DNA from: Nocardia sp. XZ_19_385
Lineage (GTDB): Bacteria; Actinomycetota; Actinomycetes; Mycobacteriales; Mycobacteriaceae
Direction of reading: 5' to 3'
DNA length: 64,000 nt
NCBI RefSeq assembly: GCF_015355755.1
Contig: NZ_JACVEE010000002.1
Span: 1,178,001 to 1,242,000 of the forward strand
The position numbers and the translations under genes are program-made. Below the pieces are notes generated by a model, which saw nothing but the letters and a program-made list of their open reading frames with translations, ran no database searches and was not told the origin of the DNA. Below, in pieces: positions 20,591-30,902 of the stretch (positions within the stretch are counted from its first letter, which is position 1; each line of letters opens with the position of its first letter).

Positions 20591-21109
20591 ATGCATCGGA
20601 CCCGTGGAAAGGTTATCGGCGTCGCCGTGGCCATCGCCGCCTCCGGCCTGCTCGCCGCCTGCGGCGGCAACGACTCGACCGCGTCGAGCACGCCGACACT
20701 GACCACCACGTCGGCCGCCGCCGCGCCGTCCTCGGCCGCGCCGTCGGAAGCCCCGTCGAGCACCGAGACCAGCAGCGCGGCGCCGGCCCCGAGCACCGAG
20801 CTGGAGCGCCCGCAGCCGGTGCCCACCGAGTCCGCCGCCCCGGCCGACACCTCGAAGCTGTCCGACAAGGACAAGAAGTACCTGGACGGGCTCAAGGCGG
20901 AGGGCATCGTGCCGTCCAGCCCGGACATCGCGCTGAGCATCGGCAGCTACGTCTGCCAGGGCGTCGCCGCCGGTGCGACCGAGGCCGACATGACCACCTT
21001 CGTGAACGCGATGGCCGGGTCCGATCCGTCCTTCGATTCGAACAAGATGTCGGTCGAGGACGCGGGCAAGAAGTACATCAACACGGCTAAGTCGACGTAC
21101 TGCCAGTGA
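20591..21109 (+). CDS. DUF732-type lipoprotein
   Basis: The 172-residue product starts at ATG 20591 (GAGG upstream). The lipobox L-A-A-C24 follows a short hydrophobic signal, so the mature protein should be diacylated at Cys24. Residues 25 to about 95 are a Ser/Ala/Pro/Thr-rich tether. The C-terminal ~80 residues (KYLDGLKAEGIVPSSPDIAL, then GSYVCQGVAAGAT and AKSTYCQ) match the small DUF732 domain with two cysteines that could form a disulfide. Its stop overlaps the GTG of the cutinase gene by four bases, so the two are co-translated. The function of DUF732 is unknown. Confidence 0.87.
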   Translation: MHRTRGKVIGVAVAIAASGLLAACGGNDSTASSTPTLTTTSAAAAPSSAAPSEAPSSTETSSAAPAPSTELERPQPVPTESAAPADTSKLSDKDKKYLDGLKAEGIVPSSPDIALSIGSYVCQGVAAGATEADMTTFVNAMAGSDPSFDSNKMSVEDAGKKYINTAKSTYCQ

Positions 21110-22086
21110 ACGCGCGCCGCGGTTCCAGCACCCGCCGGTCCCGACCGGCGGGGTGCCTGATCTTCCTCGCGGTCGTCGCCCTGCTGGTGGCGATCGTCCT
21201 GCTGATCTGGTCGATCGCCGCCGGCTGGTGGAAGCCGCCGGGCCCTACCCCGGGCCCGGAGGAACCGCCGACGTCGCAACCGGAGAGCTGCCCGGACGTG
21301 CAGTTCATTTCGATTCCGGGCACCTGGGAATCCAACAGCAACGACGACCCGTACAACCCGACGGCGAATCCGATCTCGTTGATGCTCAACATCTCCAAGC
21401 CGATGCAGGAGCAGTTCCCGAGCAGTCGACTCGACGTCTACACCGTCCCTTACGTCGCGCAGTTCTCCAATCCCGTGGCGTTCCCGCCGGACGGCCAGAG
21501 CTCCTACAACCTCAGCCGCGCCGAGGGTGAGCAGCGCACGCTCGATTTCATGGTGCAGCGGCAGAAGGAATGCCCGCTGACCAGCTACGTCCTCGCCGGG
21601 TTCTCGCAGGGCGCGGTGATCGCCGGTGATGTCGCGGCACGGATCGGCGAGGGCAAGGGCCCGGTCGCGGCCGACCGCGTGCTCGGCGTCATGCTGATCG
21701 CCGACGGCCGCCGCGAACCCGGCCCGGGTCAAGCGACCTTGATCGGTACCGATCCGCCCGGCATCGGCGCGGAGGTCGCGCTGAAGGGCCTCAAGGTTCC
21801 GGGCATCACGATGACCGGCGCCCGGCCCGGCTTCGGCAAGCTCGCCGAGCGCACCTTCACCATCTGCGCGCCCGGCGACATGATCTGCGATTCGCCCAAG
21901 CAGGCGCTGAACCCGGCGAACTTCATTCCGAGCGTGCTGACACTGGTGCGGGCCGCGGGCAATCCGATCCACAGTCTGTACAACGGCTACGTCGTCGATC
22001 CGGCCACCGGGGCGTCCGCGACCCAGTGGACTGTCAACTGGGCTACCGGGTTGGTGAACAACGCTCCGCACCCGCCACATTCGTGA
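21106..22086 (+). CDS. Cutinase-family mycolate-pathway hydrolase (Rv3802c-like)
   Basis: The 326-residue protein has one N-terminal membrane helix (CLIFLAVVALLVAIVLLIWSI), a Pro-rich spacer and a cutinase-like alpha/beta-hydrolase domain. The triad reads S167 (GFSQGAV), D258 (CAPGDMIC) and H289 (NPIHSLYNG), with spacing close to that of M. tuberculosis Rv3802c. Rv3802c is an essential phospholipase/thioesterase encoded next to fadD32 and linked to mycolate metabolism. The start is GTG 21106 within the lipoprotein stop (GTGA). In this genome an extra oxidoreductase gene separates it from fadD32. Confidence 0.93.
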   Translation: MNARRGSSTRRSRPAGCLIFLAVVALLVAIVLLIWSIAAGWWKPPGPTPGPEEPPTSQPESCPDVQFISIPGTWESNSNDDPYNPTANPISLMLNISKPMQEQFPSSRLDVYTVPYVAQFSNPVAFPPDGQSSYNLSRAEGEQRTLDFMVQRQKECPLTSYVLAGFSQGAVIAGDVAARIGEGKGPVAADRVLGVMLIADGRREPGPGQATLIGTDPPGIGAEVALKGLKVPGITMTGARPGFGKLAERTFTICAPGDMICDSPKQALNPANFIPSVLTLVRAAGNPIHSLYNGYVVDPATGASATQWTVNWATGLVNNAPHPPHS

Positions 22087-22110
22087 GGGCAATCGTGAAT
22101 ATGCACAGTC

Positions 22111-22140
22111 CAGAGCGGTCGATAGTGGTGTCCCGCTCTG
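22111..22140 (+). terminator. Weak hairpin after the cutinase gene
   Basis: CAGAGCGG and CCGCTCTG are inverted with a 14-base gap, 25 bases after the stop. It could equally be an operator for the following gene. Confidence 0.3.
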
Positions 22141-22232
22141 TGCGGCTGTGACATTCGCAATGCGATCCGTCAGCACGTTGTAAAGTGCGCTGAAGTTCGT
22201 AGACGCCGTCTAACTGCCAGGAGCCAGAGTTC

Positions 22233-23252
22233 ATGACACAAGCTGCCGCACCAGCCGGTGAGTTGACCGCGCTCGGTACGCCGCTGCGTCCGTTCCGCTT
22301 CGCGGCGGCGGGCGAGGGGAACAAGCAGGAAGGTGGGGCCCGCAAGTTCATTCAGACGGCACAGCAGGCCGAAGAGTACGGATACGACACCTTCGTCGTC
22401 CCGGACCACCTGGGTGATCAGATCGGCCCGATCGCCGCGCTGGGCGCGCTCAGCCAGGCCACCGAGAAGATCCGCCTCGGAACTTCGGTGCTGGCCAACG
22501 GTTTCCGCCATCCCGTGGTGCTCGCCAAGGACCTCGCCACCATCGACGTGCTGTCCAAGGGCCGCCTCGAGGTGGGCCTGGGCGCGGGCTGGAAGCAGGA
22601 CGAGTACCTCGCCGCCGGCCTGGTCTACGACAGCCCCGGCGTCCGCTTGGCCAAACTCGATGAGGCACTGACCATTCTGGACGTGCTGCTGCGCGGCCAG
22701 GAGTGCACCTTCGAAGGCAAGTACTACCAGGTCAACGGCATCAAGGGCACGCCGCGTCCGCGGCAGGGCCCGCGCCCGCCGATCTGCACCGGCGGCGGCG
22801 GACCGAAGATGTTGCGCCTGGCCGCCAAGCACGCCGACATCGTTTCGGTCGTGCCGGTCACCACCAAGCAGGGCAAGGGCCTGCTCTCGGGCATCACGAT
22901 GGAGAAGACCATCGAGAAGGTCCAGCTGATCAAGGAGGCCGCCGGAGATCGGTTCAACGAGATCGAATTGAACTGGGCCATCACGGCCATCGTCATCACC
23001 GACGATCGGGAGAAGACCGCGGAGATGGCGCTGACCGCCATCGAACGGGGTCTGCATCCGGATCTGGAGGTGGACGTCAAACTGTCTGTCGAGGAGATCC
23101 TGAACTCGCCCTATGTGGCGATCGGATCGTTCGAGGAAATCGCCGAGCAGATCAAGCGTGTGCGGCAACTCACGTCGATGTCGTACGTCGGGGTCTTCCC
23201 CACCCAGATGGACGCGTTCGCTGGCGTTATCCCCCTGCTGAGGGACGAGTGA
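22233..23252 (+). CDS. LLM-class F420-dependent oxidoreductase
   Basis: The 339-residue TIM-barrel protein resembles the luciferase-like (bacterial luciferase/F420) superfamily, most like the group annotated as TIGR03621. Signatures include AEEYGYDTFVVPDHLGDQIG, LGTSVLANGFRHP, LATIDVLSKGRLEVGLGAGW and PPICTGGGGPKMLRLAAKHAD. GGAG lies nine bases before ATG 22233. The cofactor F420 is assumed from the family and the substrate is unknown. It sits between the cutinase-like gene and fadD32, where M. tuberculosis has none. Its own upstream gap of 146 bases suggests a separate promoter. Confidence 0.85.
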   Translation: MTQAAAPAGELTALGTPLRPFRFAAAGEGNKQEGGARKFIQTAQQAEEYGYDTFVVPDHLGDQIGPIAALGALSQATEKIRLGTSVLANGFRHPVVLAKDLATIDVLSKGRLEVGLGAGWKQDEYLAAGLVYDSPGVRLAKLDEALTILDVLLRGQECTFEGKYYQVNGIKGTPRPRQGPRPPICTGGGGPKMLRLAAKHADIVSVVPVTTKQGKGLLSGITMEKTIEKVQLIKEAAGDRFNEIELNWAITAIVITDDREKTAEMALTAIERGLHPDLEVDVKLSVEEILNSPYVAIGSFEEIAEQIKRVRQLTSMSYVGVFPTQMDAFAGVIPLLRDE

Positions 23253-23300
23253 GCGGCTCTCCTCTGTAACATAACCCTGGTTTGAGTACATCTAGCCGTA

Positions 23301-23322
23301 TGTGGTCACCGCGCAGACCACA
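23301..23322. promoter_or_regulatory. Inverted repeat upstream of fadD32
   Basis: TGTGGTC (23301-23307) and GACCACA (23316-23322) form a perfect dyad with an eight-base spacer, 123 bases before the fadD32 start. It has the shape of a dimeric regulator site; the regulator is unknown. Confidence 0.4.
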
Positions 23323-23444
23323 CCAAGATCTTGCAGGCTGGCTCATGCATGTAGAGCGACCCGCGGGCGATAGCGAGTCGGGGCCTCACAGGTAAACAGC
23401 GGCGAAGGCCGTCTTGCTGCGTGTGCCTCGGAGGAGAAGAAGGA

Positions 23445-25361
23445 ATGGAAGAGACTTTCGACGACTACCTGGACGAAACCGGGCAGATTCATATTCCCGA
23501 GGGTCGCACCCTGGTCGAACACGTCGAGAAGCACACCCGCAATGACGCGAATACGCTCGCGTACCGCTACATCGATTACTCGCGGGAACGCGACGGTGAA
23601 GTGCATGAGCTGACGTGGCAGGAGTTCGGTGTTCGGCTGCGCGCGGTGGCCGCTCGACTGCAGCAGGTCACCAAGCCCGGTGACCGGGTCGCCATTCTGG
23701 CGCCGCAGGGCTTGGACTATGTGATCTCCTTCTTCGCCGCGATCTACGCGGGCTGCATCTCGGTGCCGCTGTTCGATCCGGACGAGCCGGGTCACACCGA
23801 CCGCCTGCACGCCGTCCTCGGTGACTGCACCCCGTCGGCCATCCTGACCGCCAGCTCCTCCGCGGCCGGGGTGCGTCAGTTCTTCCGCGCCCTGCCCGCC
23901 GCGCAGCGCCCGCGCATCATCGCGGTGGACGCGATTCCGGACAGCGTCGGCGAGAGCTGGGTGCGCCCGGACAGCAAGGTCGACGACATCGCCTACCTGC
24001 AGTACACCTCGGGTTCCACCCGGGTCCCGGCCGGTGTGGAGATCACGCACCGCGCGGTCGGCACCAACCTGCTGCAGATGGTCAAGGCGCTGAACCTGGA
24101 CTGGAGCTCGCGCGGCGTCACCTGGCTGCCGCTGTTCCACGACATGGGCCTGCTGACGGTGATCCTGCCCGCGGTGGGCGGCAAGTACATCACCATCATG
24201 TCGCCGAGCGCGTTCGTGCGCCGCCCGTACCGCTGGATCAAGGAACTGGCGGCGGTCTCCGACGGCGCCGGAACCTTCGCCGCCGCACCGAATTTCGCGT
24301 TCGAGCACGCCGCCGCGCGTGGTCTGCCGAAGCCGGGTGAGTCGCTGGACCTATCGAACGTGCTGGGTCTGATCAACGGTTCCGAGCCGGTGACGGTCTC
24401 CTCGATGAAGAAGTTCAACGAGGCGTTCGCCCCCTACGGCCTACCCAAGACCGCCATCAAGCCCTGTTACGGCATGGCCGAGGCGACGCTGTTCGTCTCC
24501 GCGACCAAGGCCGAGGACGAGGCCAAGGTCGTCTACGTCGACCGCAACGAGCTAAACGCCGGCCGCATGGTGAAGGTCGAGCAGGGCACCGAGAACTCGA
24601 TCGCCCAGGTCAGTTGTGGCTATGTGGCGCTATCCCAGTGGGCCGCGATCGTCGATCCGGCCACGGTGGACGGCGACGGCGGCCACGAGCAGCCCGACGG
24701 TCAGGTCGGCGAGATCTGGCTGCACGGCAACAACATGGGCATCGGTTACTGGGCTCGCCCGGACGAGACCGCCGCGACCTTCGAGAACAAGATCAGCAAG
24801 CGGAACCCCGAGGACAGCCACGCCGAGGGCACCCCGGAAGACGCCAACTGGATGCGCACCGGCGACTACGGCGTGTACTTCGAAGGCGAGCTATATATCA
24901 CCGGCCGCGTCAAGGACCTGGTGATCGTCGACGGACGCAACCACTACCCGCAGGACCTCGAGTTCTCGGCGCAGGAAGCCTCCACCGCGCTGCGCCCGGG
25001 TTTCGTGGCCTCGTTCTCGGTGCCCGCCAACCAGCTGCCCGCCGAGGTCTTCGCGCAGGGCAGCCACTCGGGCCTGAAGTTCGACGCCGACGACGCCTCC
25101 GAGCAACTGGTGATCGTGGCCGAGCGTGGCCCCGGCGCCGGCAAGGCCGACCCGCTGCCGATCGCCGACGCGGTCCGCGCGGCGGTGTCGCAGCGCCACG
25201 GTGTCACCGTGCGCGACGTGCTGCTGGTGCCCGCGGGTTCCATCCCGCGTACCTCCAGCGGCAAGATCGCCCGGCGCGCCTGCAAGGCCGCATATCTGGA
25301 GGGCACGCTGCGGGGCGGTTACACCCAGCAGGCGTTCCCCGACGCACCGGATGCCGAGTAG
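23445..25361 (+). CDS. fadD32: Long-chain fatty acid-AMP ligase FadD32
   Basis: The 638-residue FAAL-type enzyme activates the meromycolic acid as acyl-AMP and loads it on the N-terminal ACP of Pks13. The adenylation motif [20 protein letters not shown], the [10 protein letters not shown] motif and the late [20 protein letters not shown] with [16 protein letters not shown] are clear. ATG 23445 is preceded by AGGAG and AAGGA; an upstream in-frame GTG at 23421 would overlap these sites. It is separated from pks13 by 234 bases, more than usual for this pair, so pks13 may also have a promoter of its own. Confidence 0.96.
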   Translation: MEETFDDYLDETGQIHIPEGRTLVEHVEKHTRNDANTLAYRYIDYSRERDGEVHELTWQEFGVRLRAVAARLQQVTKPGDRVAILAPQGLDYVISFFAAIYAGCISVPLFDPDEPGHTDRLHAVLGDCTPSAILTASSSAAGVRQFFRALPAAQRPRIIAVDAIPDSVGESWVRPDSKVDDIAYLQYTSGSTRVPAGVEITHRAVGTNLLQMVKALNLDWSSRGVTWLPLFHDMGLLTVILPAVGGKYITIMSPSAFVRRPYRWIKELAAVSDGAGTFAAAPNFAFEHAAARGLPKPGESLDLSNVLGLINGSEPVTVSSMKKFNEAFAPYGLPKTAIKPCYGMAEATLFVSATKAEDEAKVVYVDRNELNAGRMVKVEQGTENSIAQVSCGYVALSQWAAIVDPATVDGDGGHEQPDGQVGEIWLHGNNMGIGYWARPDETAATFENKISKRNPEDSHAEGTPEDANWMRTGDYGVYFEGELYITGRVKDLVIVDGRNHYPQDLEFSAQEASTALRPGFVASFSVPANQLPAEVFAQGSHSGLKFDADDASEQLVIVAERGPGAGKADPLPIADAVRAAVSQRHGVTVRDVLLVPAGSIPRTSSGKIARRACKAAYLEGTLRGGYTQQAFPDAPDAE

Positions 25362-25595
25362 ATCGCCGGACCACTTGCCCGAAGAGGATGAGCCCGGCCG
25401 CCGATCGACGACGCTCGGCACCGGCTTCACCCCGCGGGCGCTTTGGGGGTTGGCAGTCGGCGACTCCGGCGGGGCGGGTAAGTAATGTGCTTGGCAAGTC
25501 GCTCGTAATCCACGCCCGGGCGACTGCGCGCGGGGTAACAGCCGGGCGTCAATTCGCGGCGCGCCCGGTACGCAGACAGGTAGCTTGAGGAATTG

Positions 25596-28500
25596 ATGGC
25601 TGACAACGAGGGCACACCCACCCAGACGACCGACGCCGCCGAAATCCCGGCGGTCCCGGAGACCGCCGCACCTGCCAAGGATGCGGTGAACCCGGATATC
25701 TCGGTGGCGGAACTGCGAGAGTGGTTGCGGCGCTGGGTATCCGAGGCGACCGGTCAACCGCTGGAGAACATCACGGTGGATCGGCCGATGGAGGAATTCG
25801 GGCTGGCCTCGCGGGACGCGCTCGCGCTCGGTGGTGACATCGAAGAGCTCACCGGTGTGGTGCTCAACGCCACCGTCGTCTATCAGCATCCGACCATCGG
25901 CTCGCTGGCCGAGGTTGTCGTCAACGGTGTGCCGGAGTTGCCAGAGGACTCAGTCGCCGACGACGCGTTCTACGCGGGCTACACCCCGGGCGAAGCGCAT
26001 GACATCGCCATCGTCGGTCTGTCCACGCGTCTGCCCGGCGCAGGCAATACTCCCGAATCGACCTGGGATTTCCTGATCGGCCGTGGCGACGGCATCAGGG
26101 AGCTGCCGGAAGGCCGCTGGGAAGAGTTCACCGCGGACCCGGGCGTCAAGCAGATCGTCGAGGAGTCCAACACCCTCGGCGGCTACCTCGATCAGGACGT
26201 GATCAAGGGCTTCGACGCGGAGTTCTTCGCGATGTCGCCGGTCGAGGTCGAGCGGGTCGACCCGCAGCAGCGCCTGATGATGGAGCTGACCTGGGAAGCC
26301 TTGGAGCACGCCCGGATTCCGGCGAGCGACCTCCGGGGCGAAGCCGTCGGCATGTTCGTCGGCTCGTCCACCAGTGACTTCCAGCTGATCGCCGCGCTCG
26401 GCCTCGGTGACATCGACCCGAACGTGCCGATCTCGGCGGAGGCCTACGCCCTGCTGGGCGCGTCCACCGGCATCATCGCCAACCGCGTCTCCTACTTCTT
26501 CGACTTCCGCGGCCCGTCGATCACCATCGACACCGCCTGCTCCTCGACCATCGTCGCGGTGCACCAGGCCGTGCGCGCGCTGCGCGACGGCGACGCCGAC
26601 CTGGCGCTGGCCGGTGGCGTGAACATGATTCTGGCGCCGGTCGCGACCCTCGGATTCGAGAAGAACGGCGCGGTCGCGAAAGACGGTCATATCAAGGCCT
26701 TCTCGTCCGACGCCGACGGCATGGTGCGCTCCGAGGGCGCGGGCCTGGTGGTGCTCAAGCGCCTGGCCGACGCCGAGCGCGACGGCGACAATATCCTCGC
26801 CGTGATCAAGGGCTCCGCGGTCAACAGCGACGGCCGCTCCAACGGCCTGTTCGCGCCGAACCCGGAGGCGCAGGCCGATGTGCTGCGCCGCGCCTACCGT
26901 GACGCGGGCATCAAGCCGTCCACCGTCGACTACATCGAGGCGCACGGCACCGGCACCCCGATCGGCGACCCGATCGAGGCCGAGGCGCTCGGCCGGGTGA
27001 TCGGCCGCGGCCGCGATGCCGACAAGCCCGCGCTGCTGGGTTCGGCGAAGACCAACTTCGGTCACCTGGAGTCCGGTGCCGGCGCGGCCAGCCTGGCCAA
27101 GGTCGTGATGTCGTTCCAGCACAACGTCATTCCGCCGAACCTCGGCTACGCGGGCCCGAGCCCGTTCATCCCGTTCGAGCAGGCGCACCTGAAGGTTGTC
27201 GACCAGCCGACCGAGTACCCGCGCTACAGCGGCACCGCCACCGTCGGTATCTCCGGTTTCGGCTTCGGCGGCACCAACGCGCACGTCGTGCTGCAGGAAT
27301 ACAAGCCGACGCCGGTCGTGCCCGCCGCCGAACGCGACGAGGACATCGACGCCGAAGTCTCGAGCACCGATGTGGTGGCCGAGGCCACCGCGATCGCCGC
27401 CGACGCCGTGCCGGAGCCGGAATGGACCGATCGGGAGGAGCCGCTGCCGGTCATCCTCGCGGTATCGGGCTATCTGCCCTCGCGCCGCCGCCGGGCCGCA
27501 CAGGAACTGGCCGACTGGCTCGAAGCCGATGGCAAGGATGTGCCGCTGGAAGACGTGGCTCGGTCCCTCGCCAAGCGCAGCCACTGGCGGTCGCGCGGCG
27601 TGGTGATCGCCAAGGACAATGAGGAAGCGGTCGCCGGTTTGCGTGCGATCGCCGCGGGCAAGCCGGGCAACGGGGTCTTCACCGTCGACGCTCCGGCCGC
27701 ACGGGGTCCGCTGTGGGTGATGGCCGGTTTCGGTGCCCAGCACCGCAAGATGGGCAAGCAGCTCTACACCGAGAACCGGATCTTCCGCGCGACCGTCGAC
27801 AAGATCGACGAACTCGTCGTCGACGAGGCCGGGTATTCGGTGCGCGAGATGATCCTCGACGATGCCCAGGATTGGGATATCGGCACCGGCCAGGTCGGCA
27901 CCTTCACCATCCAGGCGGGCTTGGCGGCCATCCTGCGCGCGCACGGCGCGGAGCCGGACGGCGTAGTCGGTCACTCCCAGGGTGAGGTCGCGGGCGCCTA
28001 CATTTCCGGTGGCCTGCCGCTGGAAGACGCTGTGCGCGTGATCGTTTCGCGCGGCCGGTTGATGGCCGAGGGCGAGCAGATGATCACCGACGACCAGGTG
28101 CGCAACATGGCGCTGGTCGAGCTGAGCGCCGAAGACGTCGAGGCGATGCTGCCGGACTTCCCGGAGATCGAGCTCGCGGTGTTCGCCGCGCCCACCAACA
28201 CCGTGATCGGCGGACCGCCGGATCAGGTGCACGCGATCGTCGCGAAGGTCGAGGAGCAGGGCAAGTTCGCGCGCGTCCTGCAGACCCGCGGCGCCGGCCA
28301 CACCTCGCAGATGGATGTGCTGCTCGGCGAACTAGCCGCCGAACTGGCCGGTATCGAGCCCACCGCACTGCAGGTCGACCTGTACTCGACCGCGCACAAG
28401 AGCGCCGTCTACAAGGCCGGCCACGAGCCGGTGCACAACGAGGACTACTGGGTCACCAATATGCGTGGCTCGGTGTACTTCACCAACGCGATCCGCGCCG

Positions 28501-30902
28501 CGGTGGACTCCGGCATCACCACATTCCTCGAGCTCGCTCCGAATTCCGTTGCGCTCATGCAGGTTATGGGCACGACGTTCGCGGCGGGTGTGCCCAACGC
28601 CGCGCTGATTCCGACCCTGAAGCGCAAGGAAGACGAGTCGGCTGCCGTGATCTCGGCGCTGGCGCAGCTCTACGTCAACGGCCACCGCGTCGACCTGTCG
28701 TCGCTGCTGCCCGCCGGTCCCTACGCCGATATTCCGCGAACCACGTTCGTGCGCAAGGAATTCTGGCCCAAGGGCAAGGCGCTCAGCACCGGTTCCGGCA
28801 ACGCCAAGGTGCCGGGGGCGCACGTGTCGCTGCCCGACGGCCGGCACGTGTGGGAGGTGCAGGCCGCGGCCGTCACCGATCTCGGCGCACTGGTGAACGC
28901 GGCTGCCGCGCAGGTGCTTTCGGATGTGCAGGCGGGGGCGTCCTACGCTTACGCGCCCGTTCCGGTGACCGGCACGCTGACCACGACGCTGACTCCGTAC
29001 CCCGGTGGTGCGGCGGCGCAGGTGCACGCCAAGGAGGGCAACTCCTTCAAGCTGCTGTTCGACGGTGTCGTCACCTCGGGCGCTCCGCTGCCGGAACCCG
29101 TTGCGGTGCAGCCGGTTCAGACGGCGACGCCGACCACCGAGGTCGCGGTCGTCGAGAGCTTCGGTGACCGCTGGGATCCGAACGGCAGCCAGAAGCTCGA
29201 AGACCGGCTCGCGCTGATCGTCGCCGAGTCCATGGGTTACGCGGTGGAGGACCTCCCGATGGAGATCCCGCTGATGGAGCTCGGGCTGGACTCGCTGATG
29301 GCGATGCGCATCAAGAACCGCGTCGAGTACGAATTCGATATCCCGCAGCTGCAGATCCAGGCCGTGCGTGACGCCAACCTGACCGAGGTCGGCAAGGTGC
29401 TGCGCTATGCGATCGAGCACCGCGACGAAGTGGCCGCGATCGCCGAGCGGCAGGCCGCGGGCGAAGAGGTGACCATCGACGCGGACTTCGTGAATCAGGC
29501 GCGTGCTGCGATGGAGGCGGGCGAGGATCCGGCGGCCATCGCGAAAGCCGCTGCGGTAGAAGCGAAGCAAGATGCGGTCGAGTCCGCGGCTGCGGTGAAG
29601 AAGGAAGCGGTCGAGTCCGCTGCTGCGGCGAAGAGGGACGCGGTCGAGTCCGCTGCTGCGGCGAAGAGGGACGCGGTCGAGTCCGCTGCTGCGGCGAAGA
29701 AGGAAGCGATCGAGTCCGCGGCGGGTGCACTGGTCGCGGACGCCGCCGTGACGACCGAATCGGCTCCGGTGGCCGGGGACGCTGTCCTCGGCGGCGTGGC
29801 CTACGAGGCCGACGAGGACGACGTCCCGCCACGCGACGCCGCCGAGCGCCTGGCCTACGGAACCTGGGCGCTGGTGACCGGCAAGTCCGCGGGCGGCATC
29901 TTCAACACCCTGCCGATCCTGGAAGAGGAGGTCGCCGAGAAGATGGCGGCGCGCCTCACTGAGCGGGTGGGTGCGGAAATCACTGTCGACGACGTGCTCG
30001 ATTGCGAGACCATCGAGGCGCTCGCCGAAATCGTGCGCAACCTGCAGGACAGCGGTGTGGATGTGGATGGTTTCGTGCGCCCGCTGCGCGCTCGGACCGA
30101 GGGCTCGAACGCGGTGCCGGTCTTCGTGTTCCACCCGGCCGGTGGCAACACGCTGGTTTACGAACCGCTGTTGAAGAAGCTCCCCGCCGACACCCCCATG
30201 TATGGCTTCGAGCGCGTGGACGGCTCCATCGAGGAGCGGGCCCGTGAGTACCTGCCGGAACTGCGCAAGATCCAGGGCGACGGTCCGTACGTGCTGTACG
30301 GCTGGTCGTTGGGCGCGGTGCTCGCCCTGCAGGTCGGGCAGTTGCTGCGGGAAGAGGGTGCCGACGTACGCACCATCGGCCTCATCGACCTCGCCCGCAC
30401 GGTGAAGCCCGAGGACAACAGTCCGGAGGAGCGGGTGCGCCGCATCGAGCGCTACCAGGCCTTCGCCAAGAAGACCTACAACGTGCCGCACGAACTGGAT
30501 CGTGACCAGCTGGAGGAATTGGCCGCGGCCAGCGACGAAGATCAGTTCAAGATGATCGGTGACCTGGTCAAGCTGAGCGGCGCGAAGATCCCCGGCGGCG
30601 TGCTCGAACACCAGCGCACCTCGTGGCTGGAAAACCGTGAGCTGCAGAAGGTTCAGCCGCGCAACTACGACGGCGACGTGGTGCTCTACCTGGCCGACCG
30701 CTACCACGACGGCGCGATCGAGTTGGAGCCCCGCTTCGCCGATCGTCTCCCGAACGGCGGCTGGGAGGAGTTCATCCCGAACCTCGAGGTCGTGCACATC
30801 CCCGGCGACCACCTGCAGATCGTCGACGAACCGCGCATTGGCAAGATCGGTACCGACCTCGCCGCGAAACTCGCGGAGATCGAGGCGAAGGGAGCCAAGT
30901 GA
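25596..30902 (+). CDS. pks13: Polyketide synthase Pks13, mycolic acid condensase
   Basis: The 1768-residue synthase condenses the meromycoloyl chain with a carboxylated acyl chain to give the beta-keto mycolate. Domains in order: N-terminal ACP with S72 (FGLASRD); KS with C315 (DTACSST), [14 protein letters not shown] and [12 protein letters not shown] with S794 (GHSQGEV); C-terminal ACP with S1233 ([10 protein letters not shown]); thioesterase with S1571 (YGWSLGA). Unusually, residues 1326-1376, between the second ACP and the TE, are four and a half 11-residue Ala/Glu/Lys-rich repeats. ATG 25596 with GAGG is preferred over the TTG one codon earlier. Its stop overlaps the accD4 GTG. Confidence 0.97.
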   Translation: MADNEGTPTQTTDAAEIPAVPETAAPAKDAVNPDISVAELREWLRRWVSEATGQPLENITVDRPMEEFGLASRDALALGGDIEELTGVVLNATVVYQHPTIGSLAEVVVNGVPELPEDSVADDAFYAGYTPGEAHDIAIVGLSTRLPGAGNTPESTWDFLIGRGDGIRELPEGRWEEFTADPGVKQIVEESNTLGGYLDQDVIKGFDAEFFAMSPVEVERVDPQQRLMMELTWEALEHARIPASDLRGEAVGMFVGSSTSDFQLIAALGLGDIDPNVPISAEAYALLGASTGIIANRVSYFFDFRGPSITIDTACSSTIVAVHQAVRALRDGDADLALAGGVNMILAPVATLGFEKNGAVAKDGHIKAFSSDADGMVRSEGAGLVVLKRLADAERDGDNILAVIKGSAVNSDGRSNGLFAPNPEAQADVLRRAYRDAGIKPSTVDYIEAHGTGTPIGDPIEAEALGRVIGRGRDADKPALLGSAKTNFGHLESGAGAASLAKVVMSFQHNVIPPNLGYAGPSPFIPFEQAHLKVVDQPTEYPRYSGTATVGISGFGFGGTNAHVVLQEYKPTPVVPAAERDEDIDAEVSSTDVVAEATAIAADAVPEPEWTDREEPLPVILAVSGYLPSRRRRAAQELADWLEADGKDVPLEDVARSLAKRSHWRSRGVVIAKDNEEAVAGLRAIAAGKPGNGVFTVDAPAARGPLWVMAGFGAQHRKMGKQLYTENRIFRATVDKIDELVVDEAGYSVREMILDDAQDWDIGTGQVGTFTIQAGLAAILRAHGAEPDGVVGHSQGEVAGAYISGGLPLEDAVRVIVSRGRLMAEGEQMITDDQVRNMALVELSAEDVEAMLPDFPEIELAVFAAPTNTVIGGPPDQVHAIVAKVEEQGKFARVLQTRGAGHTSQMDVLLGELAAELAGIEPTALQVDLYSTAHKSAVYKAGHEPVHNEDYWVTNMRGSVYFTNAIRAAVDSGITTFLELAPNSVALMQVMGTTFAAGVPNAALIPTLKRKEDESAAVISALAQLYVNGHRVDLSSLLPAGPYADIPRTTFVRKEFWPKGKALSTGSGNAKVPGAHVSLPDGRHVWEVQAAAVTDLGALVNAAAAQVLSDVQAGASYAYAPVPVTGTLTTTLTPYPGGAAAQVHAKEGNSFKLLFDGVVTSGAPLPEPVAVQPVQTATPTTEVAVVESFGDRWDPNGSQKLEDRLALIVAESMGYAVEDLPMEIPLMELGLDSLMAMRIKNRVEYEFDIPQLQIQAVRDANLTEVGKVLRYAIEHRDEVAAIAERQAAGEEVTIDADFVNQARAAMEAGEDPAAIAKAAAVEAKQDAVESAAAVKKEAVESAAAAKRDAVESAAAAKRDAVESAAAAKKEAIESAAGALVADAAVTTESAPVAGDAVLGGVAYEADEDDVPPRDAAERLAYGTWALVTGKSAGGIFNTLPILEEEVAEKMAARLTERVGAEITVDDVLDCETIEALAEIVRNLQDSGVDVDGFVRPLRARTEGSNAVPVFVFHPAGGNTLVYEPLLKKLPADTPMYGFERVDGSIEERAREYLPELRKIQGDGPYVLYGWSLGAVLALQVGQLLREEGADVRTIGLIDLARTVKPEDNSPEERVRRIERYQAFAKKTYNVPHELDRDQLEELAAASDEDQFKMIGDLVKLSGAKIPGGVLEHQRTSWLENRELQKVQPRNYDGDVVLYLADRYHDGAIELEPRFADRLPNGGWEEFIPNLEVVHIPGDHLQIVDEPRIGKIGTDLAAKLAEIEAKGAK
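29571..29723 (+). repeat. 33-base tandem repeats in the pks13 linker
   Basis: Four full 33-base units (29571, 29604, 29637, 29670) and a 21-base partial unit each encode (D/E)AVESAAA(A/V)K(R/K). The second to fourth units are nearly identical in DNA. The period of 11 residues predicts a long amphipathic helix. Confidence 0.95.

Noticed and set aside
18073-20940. 955-codon frame antisense to the LGFP mycolyltransferase
   Set aside because: It covers a clear sense gene and two hairpins; Gly/Arg-rich shadow.
29571-29723. Assembly artefact in pks13
   Set aside because: Units differ by single codons (K/R, A/V, D/E) and the frame is kept, so real coding repeats are more likely.
25950-30812. Two frames of about 800 codons antisense to pks13
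   Set aside because: All pks13 catalytic motifs read correctly on the plus strand; the antisense translations lack recognisable motifs.
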